Shown: positions 1 through 7,210 of the stretch, in pieces
Numbering within the stretch: position 1 is the first letter of the stretch
Layout: each line of letters opens with the position of its first letter
Assembly (NCBI GenBank): GCA_964612515.1
Contig: CAZTCX010000079.1
Location: forward strand, 1 to 16,228
From: SABY01 sp964612515
GTDB taxonomy: Bacteria > Bacteroidota > Bacteroidia > Bacteroidales > 4484-276
Direction of reading: 5' to 3'
Length of the DNA stretch: 16,228 nucleotides
The notes under the pieces: generated by a model
Seen by the model: the letters and a program-made list of their open reading frames with translations, nothing else
The model's database searches: none
What the model was told of the DNA's origin: nothing
Made by a program: the position numbers and the translations under genes

Positions 1-629
1 ATCAGAAAATCATCAGCGACTTCGAAGAGCAGCGCATCGATATATTGATAGGAACGCAGATGGTGACCAAAGGCCTCGACTTCGACCACGTGAGCGTGGT
101 GGGCATCCTCAACGCCGACAACTTGCTGAGCTATCCCGACTTCCGCTCCTTCGAGCGCAGTTTCCAGCTAATGGCGCAGGTAAGCGGACGGGCTGGGCGC
201 AAAAACAAACGCGGCAAGGTGATCATTCAAACTTACAATCCATACCATGCCGTGATCCGTTATGTGATAGATAACAGCTACGACCTGATGTTCAGAAGCC
301 AGTTGCAGGAGCGGAAGCAGTTTAAATATCCGCCGTTTTACAGGCTGATAGAGCTACAGTTGCAGCACAAAGACGCGGCGGTTGTAAATGAAGCCGCCGC
401 CGAGCTGGCTGCCTTGTTGCGTAGCCGCCTGGCACAACGCATCCTGGGACCGGAGTTTCCGGTGGTGCCGCGCATCAAAAACTACTATTTGAAAAATATC
501 CTCGTGAAGCTCGAAAAGAACGACCACACCCACCAGATGAAACTTGCGATTGCCGAAGCCATCGACCACTTTAAAACTACCAGCGCCCACAAAGCAGCTC
601 GCGTGGTGGTGGATGTTGATCCGGTGTAA
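1..629 (+). CDS. priA: Primosomal protein N' (PriA helicase), C-terminal part; 5' end outside window
   Basis: The reading frame is open from base 3 with no start inside the window, so this is the 3' end of a longer gene (about 208 codons are visible). PriA is the superfamily 2 DNA helicase that reloads the replisome at stalled forks. The visible segment has helicase motif V (IGTQMVTKGLDFDHV) and motif VI (QVSGRAGR), followed by the PriA C-terminal domain with the typical RKQFKYPPF stretch. The zinc-binding region and the Walker motifs would lie upstream of the window. The frame ends in TAA at 627-629. No convincing terminator follows; the first repeat element starts 24 bases later. The family assignment is secure; only the 5' end is missing. 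Confidence 0.95.
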   Translation, partial: QKIISDFEEQRIDILIGTQMVTKGLDFDHVSVVGILNADNLLSYPDFRSFERSFQLMAQVSGRAGRKNKRGKVIIQTYNPYHAVIRYVIDNSYDLMFRSQLQERKQFKYPPFYRLIELQLQHKDAAVVNEAAAELAALLRSRLAQRILGPEFPVVPRIKNYYLKNILVKLEKNDHTHQMKLAIAEAIDHFKTTSAHKAARVVVDVDPV

Positions 630-652
630 GGTTATTGATTGCCAACAAATAG

Positions 653-861
653 TCCGCGAATTTTCGCCAATTAAAGCGAATTTCCACTAATTATTTTTAA
701 CGCTTCCATGTTCGTCTGCTGACGAACGATAGAAGGTTGGCCACTGCCAAAGCGTATTGGCTGCGACCTTTTATCGTCAGCTTCCTGGCTGACATAGAAA
801 CGTCAAAAAAAGCGAAGGAAATTTTTCGAGTTAATTCGCCATCATTCGCCTAATTCGCGGA
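653..861. repeat. Long inverted-repeat element, copy A (209 bp)
   Basis: The element begins TCCGCGAATT and ends AATTCGCGGA, and the roughly 30-base ends are imperfect inverted repeats of each other. The core folds into several nested stems: ACGCTTCCATG (700-710) with CATAGAAACGT (793-803); GTTCGTC/GACGAAC around the loop TGCT (710-727); CGATAGAAGGT (727-737) with ACCTTTTATCG (766-776); GCCAA/TTGGC inside that stem (746-761); and GTCAGC/GCTGAC (777-794). The layout resembles a cloverleaf. There is no coding frame of note. It matches copies B and C over its whole length with scattered, mostly transition differences. It could be a MITE-like or REP-like mobile element or a structured noncoding element. 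Confidence 0.85.
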
Positions 862-871
862 TTTTGCATTG

Positions 872-954
872 TCCGCGAATTTCCGCCAAAAAAAAAGCAA
901 ATTAGCACGAATTATTTTTCGAGTTAATTTGCTGTCATTCGCTCAATTCGCGGA
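872..954. repeat. Short inverted-repeat element A' (83 bp)
   Basis: This has the same terminal sequences as the long elements (TCCGCGAATT...AATTCGCGGA) but lacks the roughly 100-base structured core. The arms 897-911 and 918-932 form a long stem with one A-A mismatch and one G-T pair. It lies 10 bases after copy A, joined by a spacer (TTTTGCATTG) that recurs exactly between elements B' and B. Confidence 0.75.
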
Positions 955-1009
955 TTCTTTGATTTCCCATAAATTAAAAAGTTTCTTTTGTACCGCTATC
1001 ATTTTCAAA

Positions 1010-1281
1010 ATGCCTAAATTTGTAAAATCAATTGATAAAAATAAATTGGATGCCAACTATATTAAGAACAAAAGGGGATCGTTTTTTTTTATGTAAATGA
1101 TCACTCACCGATGCATATTCATGTTGAAAAGGGTGACGGCACTGCAAAGTTTTACCTTTCTCCGCCGGAGCTTGTTAAATCAAGACGATTAAAAGCTTCG
1201 GAGATAGTTGAAATTCGGAAATTGGTTTACGAGAATCTTGAACTTTTTAAAACTAAATGGGATGAATACTTTAGCAATTAA
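1010..1281 (+). pseudogene. DUF4160 family protein, frameshifted (toxin-antitoxin-like partner)
   Basis: Translation from ATG at 1010 gives MPKFVKSIDKNKLDANYIKN... and stops at 1094-1096 straight after a run of nine T (1082-1090). Moving to the next frame at that run continues as YVNDHSPMHIHVEKGDG...KWDEYFSN and ends in TAA at 1279-1281. The joined product, about 90 residues, is a normal-length DUF4160 protein with the family's NDHxPxHIHV motif and a KWxEYF-type end. One extra T or two fewer T would restore the frame. The cause may be a real mutation, a homopolymer sequencing error, or slippage during expression; the sequence cannot separate these. The 3' end overlaps the DUF2442 gene by 20 bases, the usual arrangement of this pair. 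The function is not established; the pair behaves in genomes like a small toxin-antitoxin module. Confidence 0.75.
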
Positions 1282-1495
1282 TAAATCCACCAATGCTGCA
1301 GATATGTGGTTTGATAAAGAAAAAATGTTTGTAAGGCTGGATGATGGCAGAGAAATAGCAGTACCTATTGAATGGTTCCCGACATTGCGGGATGCAACGA
1401 CTGAGCAAAGAAACAAATGGCGGTTCATCGGAGGTGGCGAAGGTATTCACTGGGAAGAGCTGGATGAAGATATTTTAATAGAAGGGCTGCTTTAA
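1262..1495 (+). CDS. DUF2442 domain protein (small, TA-like partner of DUF4160)
   Basis: A 77-residue protein starting MNTLAINKSTNAADMWFD. The motifs MWFDKEKMFVRLDDGREI, VPIEWFPTLRDAT and IGGGEGIHWEELDEDI are the DUF2442 signature, and the length matches single-domain members. I chose ATG 1262 over an upstream in-frame ATG at 1208 because homologues begin near here and the extra N-terminal residues fall inside the DUF4160 gene. The 20-base overlap with DUF4160 suggests translational coupling. Both genes sit between inverted-repeat elements A' and B' and have a lower GC content than priA, so the pair may have been acquired. The molecular role of the family is unknown to me; a toxin-antitoxin role is inferred. 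Confidence 0.85.
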   Translation: MNTLAINKSTNAADMWFDKEKMFVRLDDGREIAVPIEWFPTLRDATTEQRNKWRFIGGGEGIHWEELDEDILIEGLL

Positions 1496-1550
1496 GTTTT
1501 TTTCATTCTCTTCATGGATCGTCTGCTAATTCACATCTATTCTTAGGTTG

Positions 1551-1634
1551 TCCGCTAATTTCCACAAACAAAAAAGCGAATTAACCCGAATTCTTTTTTC
1601 GAGTTAATTCGCCATCATTCGCCTAATTCGCGGA
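1551..1634. repeat. Short inverted-repeat element B' (84 bp)
   Basis: Same class as A', beginning TCCGCTAATT and ending AATTCGCGGA without the long core. The arms 1576-1590 and 1598-1612 pair with one mismatch. Compared with A', one stem pair changes from A-T to G-C on both sides, and another from G-T to A-T. It is followed by the same 10-base spacer and then copy B. Confidence 0.75.
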
Positions 1635-1644
1635 TTTTGCATTG

Positions 1645-1852
1645 TCCGCGAATTTTCGCCAATTAAAGCGAATTTCCACTAATTATTTTTAACGCTTCCA
1701 TGTTCGCCTGCTGACGAACGATGGAAGGTTGCCCACTGCCAAAGAGTATTGGCTGCGACTTTCTATCGTCAGCTTCCTGGCTGACATAGAAACGTCAAAA
1801 TAACCGTGTAATTTTTTCGTGTTAATTCGCTATCATTCGCCTAATTCGCGGA
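1645..1852. repeat. Long inverted-repeat element, copy B (208 bp)
   Basis: Appears identical, base for base by eye, to copy C (1864-2071) and close to copy A. It carries the same terminal inverted repeats and structured core. Compared with A, the inner stem reads CGATGGAAGGT with ACTTTCTATCG, which can still pair using two G-T pairs, while hairpin 1 (GTTCGCC/GACGAAC) gains a C-A mismatch. The 11-base linker ATTCCTAGGTTG-like segment at 1853-1863 joins it to copy C. Confidence 0.9.
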
Positions 1853-1863
1853 TTCCTAGGTTG

Positions 1864-2071
1864 TCCGCGAATTTTCGCCAATTAAAGCGAATTTCCACTA
1901 ATTATTTTTAACGCTTCCATGTTCGCCTGCTGACGAACGATGGAAGGTTGCCCACTGCCAAAGAGTATTGGCTGCGACTTTCTATCGTCAGCTTCCTGGC
2001 TGACATAGAAACGTCAAAATAACCGTGTAATTTTTTCGTGTTAATTCGCTATCATTCGCCTAATTCGCGGA
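1864..2071. repeat. Long inverted-repeat element, copy C (208 bp)
   Basis: Apparently identical to copy B, so B and C form a direct tandem repeat with a 219-base period, which points to recent duplication. It is followed by CGGATTCTTTGATTT, a junction also seen after element A', and then by an isolated half-arm (AATTCGCGGATTC, about 2090-2102) just before the stop codon of the next gene. Confidence 0.9.
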
Positions 2072-2114
2072 TTCTTTGATTTTCTAATCAATTCGCGGAT
2101 TCTCAGATTGAATT

Positions 2115-4769
2115 TTAATTCAAAATATCTTTCTTCATGTTTTTCCGCGCCTGCGAATGGTCGCTGTCGTAATCGAACAGCAGGTCGCCACTGGATTTGT
2201 ATAATGTGATGCTATTCAAACCATACCACCAAACGGCTTTTCCTACCTTGATTCCCGAGAGCACATCGATGCGTGCATCGCCCGATTCGAGCATCACCAC
2301 TTTGAGGCGGGCATCGTTGCTCACGCGCATCATATCTATGTTGATGTCCTTTCCATTGTCGGTTTTCAGGGTGATGACACCTTGCTGATTTTTGATAAAT
2401 TGAACTCTGGAAATCATGTTATAAGCCTGCGGGCTTTTACTTTTAAAGGCAGGGTTATATTTGTCGATGGCTTGTTGCGCCTGACTTCCTGGTATCACCA
2501 TACCGTTATTCTGTGCCACCGTTATTACAGCAAATAATCCTGCAATGGCTTTTTCATAGCGTTCGCCGATAAGGCGGTCATTTTCGCCCTTTAGCGCCTC
2601 CACAGCATCAAAGTCGGCGGTGGAAGCATACGAAGCTGTTGAAATATTCATGCCTGTGGTTTCACCATAAGCACCGGTCACAGCCACTTCTCCATTATCA
2701 GTGATAAAAATCCCGTAGTTGTCGAAATCGTTGGTGCCCGGGAAAATTTCATTGCCGAGCGCTTTGCCTTCTTTATTAAAACGAATCAAATAGGTCAACT
2801 GCTGATTTGTGGCTATGTCGAGCGGGTTGGCAGTGTCGATGCTTGCTTTTTGCAGCCATTTTAGTTTGCCTGTCGGCGAATAGGCAGCCACAAAAACGTC
2901 TGCAACATCGGCGTTGCTGCTTATCTTGCGTCCATCTATCTCCATTTCGCCACTGTAGGTTCCTGCCACATACACGTTGTTTTTATCGTCGCGGGTAAGT
3001 CCGTAAGCCATTGCCATGCCCGTTCCCTGACTACGGCTAAACCACAGTGGCTGGTTATTTTTGTCGGTTTTCATGGCAAACATGGAGGGCTGTTCGCCGG
3101 CTTCTGCCTGCACGATTCCCATGCGGAAAGGCTGTTCAAAATATCCTGCTATCAGTTGTGAGCCATCACTGCTGAGGATCATATCATTCCTGTTGTCGCC
3201 GCGGTTTCCGCCAGCAGCAATCACCTCCTGCCACAGAGCGTCGTGCTGTTGATCAATATAAAAGTTATTGTTGATGGGCACCACCACGGGTGAAACATCG
3301 GCAAATGCAGGCATGGCCAAACCCACCGGAGCATTGATATAGGTTGGATCGGTAACCACGAATTTTTTACCATCAACCATTACATAATTGCCATCCACAG
3401 GTTGAGAAAACTGCACCGCCACGGCCATGTGGCCGGGGTAATTTAATCCGACGACTTCCAACCCCAACAAGCTTTTTACGAGATAGGCGAGAAGCACCGA
3501 GCGGTCTTCGCAGTCGCAATAAGGATAATAAAGTGCCTCCTCGGCAAAGAAAAATTTCTCGCGTCCAAATTGCTCCTCGTCGGTTTGATAGGCAAATCCA
3601 GTTTGCACAAAATGTAATAATAAACTAACGGCCTGCAACTCATCAAGCCCCTGAATAAGTGGGGCAAAGGCTGCCGCTATCGACTTCTTGGCTTCGGGCG
3701 ACACCATGGCATCAAAGTAAACCCGCATCTCAGCCAGCGGAATGTCACTGTAAAAGTCGATGGCATGCTGGTTATAGCTGAGCGGGATGTTATAGTCCTG
3801 GCCGTTGTATGAAAAGTTGATGATACGTTCTTTGGGTTCTGTGCCCGGATCCACAGCCCTGATCATGTCGAGGCTGACGGTTTTTTGTGACTCCGGATAA
3901 TCTTTTTCGTAAGTAAACACGTTGGTTACCGCGGCATCCATTACATAATATTTTTGGTTGTCGATGGTAAAATAATTCACGTCGTACACCTGATTACTAA
4001 TCGGCAGCAGCAGGAATATCTGATTATCGGCGAAAGCCACTTTTGCTTTGTAACCGGCGCGCACGAGCAGGTACCAGGTGAGCAGTCGCTGGTTGTTGAC
4101 GTCGCTGGTGAGCTGCGCTGCCATTTTCTTGATGAGCATGTAAGTTCCCCAGTCATTCAGATTCATCAACTTGCTATAGTCGTAAATCTGCGAAAGCAAC
4201 TGATTATAGTTTGTCTGGCTCATTTGATCGAAATATCCGGCTACGACGGTTTCATCGATGGCTGAAGGAATATTCACCCGGGCAATGGCGGGGTCATAGT
4301 CGAGCACCACGGGCATCCCATAAAAAATGAAGTTCACCTTGCGCGTATCTGTTTTGGGAGGTTCAGGCTTTACGATGCGAGGTTTGATAAATTGGGGAGT
4401 TTCAGGTTGCCTTTTGATATCTTCCGGAGCCTTGGTGGGAATGGCCCGGGGCGGCGCCGGACGCGGATCGGGCGTACACACAGGCATTTCTTCTGGCTTC
4501 GGCTCTTGCGGCGGAGCCTCCCCGCGAAATACCTGGAACTCTTCCCAGCGCTGCTTGAGATAATTGCTGTAAGCAGCATCCTGTTGTTTGACGTATTCTG
4601 TGAATTGCGCCGCCAGTTCGGCAAGCTGCTGCGCCCGTTGCTGCTCGTATTGCTGCATCTGTTCCTGCTGCTGGCGTTTATATTCTTCAAAGGTCTGTGC
4701 CTGCAGTGGTGAAGCAAGCCAGGCGGCCAATAGGCAAAGGAAGGCAGGTAATAAAAGTTTTGTTTTCAT
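2115..4769 (-). CDS. Secreted multi-domain protein with tandem transglutaminase-like domains (one degenerate)
   Basis: An 884-residue protein from ATG 4769; a start 9 codons upstream would put charged residues ahead of the signal peptide MKTKLLLPAFLCLLAAWLAS. Domains in order: signal peptide 1-24; Gln-rich, probably coiled-coil segment 26-80; Pro-rich linker 85-145; a transglutaminase-like fold at about 190-285 without the catalytic Cys; a second transglutaminase-like core at about 375-490 with a plausible triad Cys420 (YCDCEDRS), His447 (PGHMAVAV) and Asp474 (VTDPTY); then a region at about 540-710 with repeated beta-propeller-like strands (GNNVYVAGTYSG-type motifs); and a C-terminal part I do not recognise. 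The active domain could be a cysteine protease, amidase or cross-linking enzyme acting outside the cytoplasm. It is the last gene of the minus-strand arm, 116 bases after its neighbour. The fold call is firm, the activity is not. Confidence 0.75.
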   Translation of the reverse strand: MKTKLLLPAFLCLLAAWLASPLQAQTFEEYKRQQQEQMQQYEQQRAQQLAELAAQFTEYVKQQDAAYSNYLKQRWEEFQVFRGEAPPQEPKPEEMPVCTPDPRPAPPRAIPTKAPEDIKRQPETPQFIKPRIVKPEPPKTDTRKVNFIFYGMPVVLDYDPAIARVNIPSAIDETVVAGYFDQMSQTNYNQLLSQIYDYSKLMNLNDWGTYMLIKKMAAQLTSDVNNQRLLTWYLLVRAGYKAKVAFADNQIFLLLPISNQVYDVNYFTIDNQKYYVMDAAVTNVFTYEKDYPESQKTVSLDMIRAVDPGTEPKERIINFSYNGQDYNIPLSYNQHAIDFYSDIPLAEMRVYFDAMVSPEAKKSIAAAFAPLIQGLDELQAVSLLLHFVQTGFAYQTDEEQFGREKFFFAEEALYYPYCDCEDRSVLLAYLVKSLLGLEVVGLNYPGHMAVAVQFSQPVDGNYVMVDGKKFVVTDPTYINAPVGLAMPAFADVSPVVVPINNNFYIDQQHDALWQEVIAAGGNRGDNRNDMILSSDGSQLIAGYFEQPFRMGIVQAEAGEQPSMFAMKTDKNNQPLWFSRSQGTGMAMAYGLTRDDKNNVYVAGTYSGEMEIDGRKISSNADVADVFVAAYSPTGKLKWLQKASIDTANPLDIATNQQLTYLIRFNKEGKALGNEIFPGTNDFDNYGIFITDNGEVAVTGAYGETTGMNISTASYASTADFDAVEALKGENDRLIGERYEKAIAGLFAVITVAQNNGMVIPGSQAQQAIDKYNPAFKSKSPQAYNMISRVQFIKNQQGVITLKTDNGKDINIDMMRVSNDARLKVVMLESGDARIDVLSGIKVGKAVWWYGLNSITLYKSSGDLLFDYDSDHSQARKNMKKDILN

Positions 4770-4885
4770 CGTGAGGTTCTTAATTAGGTGAATCAAAAGT
4801 TAAAAGATTTTGCATCATTTCGTATTAATTATCGGGATCAGTTTTCCGGTGGAGATTTACCTTCCGGAATTTAAATTGATGCAAA

Positions 4886-5887
4886 TTATAAAGAGGCAGA
4901 AGCGTTTATTTTCTCCAATATCACACTCAGGTGGTTGTCGTTGATGGTGATTCCGTGGAGTTTGAAAGCAAAATTTTCGTGATAAACAATGCGTGTCAGG
5001 TCCTGAAACTGATGGTTATAATCTTCGTCGAGGTATTTTATCTGTGCGCTAAAAACTTGCATTTGTTCCAGATTTACTGCCAGCGCACTCAGGTATCCGT
5101 ACCACAAGCCATTGGTAAGATCGAAAGTATAGGCGTCGGCGGCAGGCTCAGGAAGCGGAAGCTCGCTGTTGTAGCGGTAGCGCGCCATAGGAAGCACCTG
5201 TGGCGTGCTGTCGAGATATGAATTGATATCGAATTGTTTCTTATTTTCTTTGAGCATCCACAAGGCTTGCGCCGGAAGTAGCTGCATGGTGTCGGTAGAA
5301 ATGTCGAACATCAATCGGGTCATGAGGTTATCGCCCGTCTCCGATTGAAACAGTTCCAAATGGCTCTCTATCGGCGTGGTACCTGCATCGTTGTAGCTTA
5401 CCTTCAGCAGTACGATGGCTTCACCGTTGGCGCTCATAAAAGTTTGCAAGACTTCGTAGTTTAATTTTTCGCTTGAAGTGAGGCTGGTAAATGAGTTGAA
5501 TTTGCCTAAGGTTTTCTGTCCGCCATGCTCACTGTAATAATTGTCGCTGATGTTTTGTATTCGGCAACCATTAGCGAAAGTGGCCACTGCCAATGCCCGC
5601 AAAATAGCTTGCTGCTGAGCGGCGGTGCTGTCAGTCAGCGCATCGGAGATGCCAATGAATTGTGATGCTGCGGCAGGTGCAAAAAACCATGCTGGCAGCG
5701 AAACCACGGGCTGCAGTGGTACTACATTGCCACGAAATCGTTGGGTTGGTTCGAGAGGCTGCTGCTCGGAACGGAAGGTTTTTTGAAACGATTCGTAGGC
5801 ACGCTCCACCTGCTGCTCGTCGGGCGTTTGGCCCCACAACATAAAACCCAGGAAAACCAGGATGACGCTAAGCAGCAGTTTTTTCAT
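4886..5887 (-). CDS. Secreted LPP20-like domain protein
   Basis: A 333-residue protein with a signal peptide (MKKLLLSVILVFLGFMLWGQ) and no lipobox Cys, so it is probably periplasmic or outer-membrane associated. Residues at about 62-180 (PAWFFAPAAASQFIGISDAL, then an Ala-rich helix QQQAILRALAVATFANG) resemble the LPP20/FlgT-N type domain, which often appears as PxW...GxS...A..A...A. The remainder is unrecognised. Its start codon lies only 17 bases after the U-rich end of a strong hairpin, so its expression may depend on read-through. The same domain type appears in the gene upstream and in the last gene of the divergent arm. The domain call is from motif resemblance only. Confidence 0.6.
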   Translation of the reverse strand: MKKLLLSVILVFLGFMLWGQTPDEQQVERAYESFQKTFRSEQQPLEPTQRFRGNVVPLQPVVSLPAWFFAPAAASQFIGISDALTDSTAAQQQAILRALAVATFANGCRIQNISDNYYSEHGGQKTLGKFNSFTSLTSSEKLNYEVLQTFMSANGEAIVLLKVSYNDAGTTPIESHLELFQSETGDNLMTRLMFDISTDTMQLLPAQALWMLKENKKQFDINSYLDSTPQVLPMARYRYNSELPLPEPAADAYTFDLTNGLWYGYLSALAVNLEQMQVFSAQIKYLDEDYNHQFQDLTRIVYHENFAFKLHGITINDNHLSVILEKINASASL

Positions 5888-5950
5888 TTTTAATTAAAAA
5901 CAAAACTGCCCTGACAGCCGCCTGTTAGCAGGCTGGCATGTCAAGGCAGT
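5888..5950 (-). terminator. Strong hairpin with U-tract, terminator or attenuator
   Basis: On the minus strand, ACTGCCTTGACA...GCC (from 5950) pairs with its complement ending at 5905, about 20 pairs with small bulges around a short loop. It is followed by TTTTGTTTTTAATT. It lies 13 bases after the stop of the LPP20 lipoprotein gene and runs directly into the start codon of the next gene (ATG 5887), leaving no room for a separate promoter downstream of the hairpin. Confidence 0.8.
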
Positions 5951-5963
5951 AGTGATGGGAAAA

Positions 5964-6548
5964 TTATTGATTTTTAAAATTATCCATCTCTTTTTCAAAC
6001 TCTTTTTTGAACTTCTCATACTGGAAGTCGATTTTGAGTTTTTCGTCGTCGGAGATGCGTTTTTGCATACCATTGAGGATTTCGTCGCCGGCCAGCTCTA
6101 TGGCTACATAAGCTTTGTAGGTGTCGGCTTTGGTTTTGGTGAATTGCTCGCAAATGGTACGGATGCCGCTAAGTTGCTGGTTGATTACCTCGCGCGACAG
6201 ACCTTCGTAGCGCTCGCGGTCTTCGATGGCATCGCTGGTGGTGTAGCTCGAAAAATAGTTATCGATAACGGCTTTCACGCGTGTTTCGATGGCTGCGGCC
6301 AAATCCAGACGGGCATTGCTCATGGCTTTTTTCTTGGCCATGCTTTGGTTGGTGCTCTCGCCTACATTGTTGGCTCTGAAATACTCGTTGTCGCTGAAAT
6401 ATTCAGGTCCCGAGCAATAGACCGAAATGACTTCTTCGCCAGCAGGCGTGGAAACCTTCTTCGACGATTTGCAGCTTTGCAGCGCAGGCATGGCTATCAT
6501 TGCAACCAGTGCCATCATTAAAAATGAACGGTAAAAATTTGTTCTCAT
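5964..6548 (-). CDS. LPP20-like lipoprotein
   Basis: A 194-residue lipoprotein with lipobox LQSC (Cys26) after a hydrophobic signal. Following a linker (KSSKKVSTPAGEE), residues at about 42-160 read SGPEYFSDNEYFRANNVGES, then a helix rich in Ala, Lys and Asn (SMAKKKAMSNARLDLAAAIE), matching the LPP20 lipoprotein family pattern. The C-terminal 30 residues are highly charged and helical (YEKFKKEFEKEMDNFKNQ). It is probably anchored in the outer membrane. It follows the lipocalin-like lipoprotein gene by 66 bases without a terminator, so the two are probably co-transcribed, and a hairpin terminator follows. The family is widespread with no agreed molecular function. Confidence 0.75.
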   Translation of the reverse strand: MRTNFYRSFLMMALVAMIAMPALQSCKSSKKVSTPAGEEVISVYCSGPEYFSDNEYFRANNVGESTNQSMAKKKAMSNARLDLAAAIETRVKAVIDNYFSSYTTSDAIEDRERYEGLSREVINQQLSGIRTICEQFTKTKADTYKAYVAIELAGDEILNGMQKRISDDEKLKIDFQYEKFKKEFEKEMDNFKNQ

Positions 6549-6614
6549 AGAAGTTAAGTTATTAAGTTAAAAATATTTGAATTTAATTTATCAGGATTGG
6601 AATGTCAGAGATCC

Positions 6615-7109
6615 TTATCTTGTTTCGAATACGATGGTATAACGATACAGCTTATCTCCATCGCCATAATTATTGGTTTCAGAATAGGAGAATTTCAACT
6701 TTGAATTGGTAAGTTCGTCTATATCCATGGTCTGTGCTGCATCACCATCAACGGTCAGCCTAATCTGTTTTTCATTGTTCAGGAATACCCACGTACCATT
6801 TTCTGTTTGAGGATCAGTTGGTTCACATTTGGTGGCACCTTCATCGTTCACAAAAGTTCCATTTTCATTAAATATAATAAAATCATCTTTGGAACAATCG
6901 GGCATCCAGGTAATAAAATCATCAACGAGATTTCCCAAAACGTCAACGGGTGGATCAACCGGCATCGATTTGATAAAAAATTTCTTGCCGGAGAGCGTCT
7001 GGGTCTTGGTAGCAGGATCATCGTCATCTTTTTTGCAGGATGAAACGGTTACCAGCCCGCCCATAAGCATCAGCAGCATTGCGAAGGAAATAAAACGTAA
7101 ATTTTTCAT
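6615..7109 (-). CDS. Lipocalin-like lipoprotein, probably surface exposed
   Basis: A 164-residue lipoprotein from ATG 7109; 16 upstream in-frame codons are rejected because the signal peptide starts MKNLRFISFAMLLMLMGG. The lipobox Cys25 is followed by KKDDDD, which fits the Lys plus acidic export signal known to send Bacteroidetes lipoproteins to the outer face of the outer membrane. The mature part has FIIFNENGTFVNDEG, ENGTWVFLNNEKQIRLTVDG and KLKFSY strands, typical of the small lipocalin-like lipoproteins of this phylum. Two further Cys may form a disulfide. It is the first gene of the minus-strand arm, facing the FN3-like lipoprotein across a 190-base divergent promoter region. The ligand is unknown. 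Confidence 0.7.
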   Translation of the reverse strand: MKNLRFISFAMLLMLMGGLVTVSSCKKDDDDPATKTQTLSGKKFFIKSMPVDPPVDVLGNLVDDFITWMPDCSKDDFIIFNENGTFVNDEGATKCEPTDPQTENGTWVFLNNEKQIRLTVDGDAAQTMDIDELTNSKLKFSYSETNNYGDGDKLYRYTIVFETR

Positions 7110-7156
7110 AGGTTTAAAATTGAATTTGTAAGTTAATAGGTTTAAAATTTGAAACA

Positions 7157-7164
7157 CAAACCTA
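7157..7164 (-). promoter_or_regulatory. Possible -7 promoter element for the lipocalin lipoprotein
   Basis: Read on the minus strand the bases are TAGGTTTG, an exact match to the Bacteroidetes TAnnTTTG -7 element, 48 bases ahead of ATG 7109. I see no clear TTG-type -33 element at the right distance, so support is partial. Confidence 0.4.
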
Positions 7165-7210
7165 TGGTAATTTTATCATTAGACATGAGAATTTAAAGTT
7201 TTTTTTATTT

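Noticed and set aside
700..803. tRNA gene suggested by the cloverleaf-like core
   Set aside because: No T-loop (GTTCRA) or anticodon-loop arrangement and stem lengths do not fit a tRNA.
869..1096. 75-codon frame spanning element A' and the DUF4160 start
   Set aside because: The first 47 codons translate repeat sequence; only the part from ATG 1010 resembles a protein family.
653..2071. CRISPR array
   Set aside because: Repeats are 83-209 bases with internal inverted repeats and no regular unique spacers; no cas genes.
4844..4869. TTCCGG...CCGGAA stem-loop between two minus-strand genes
   Set aside because: Only six outer pairs and no T-tract on either strand, so a terminator call is not supported.
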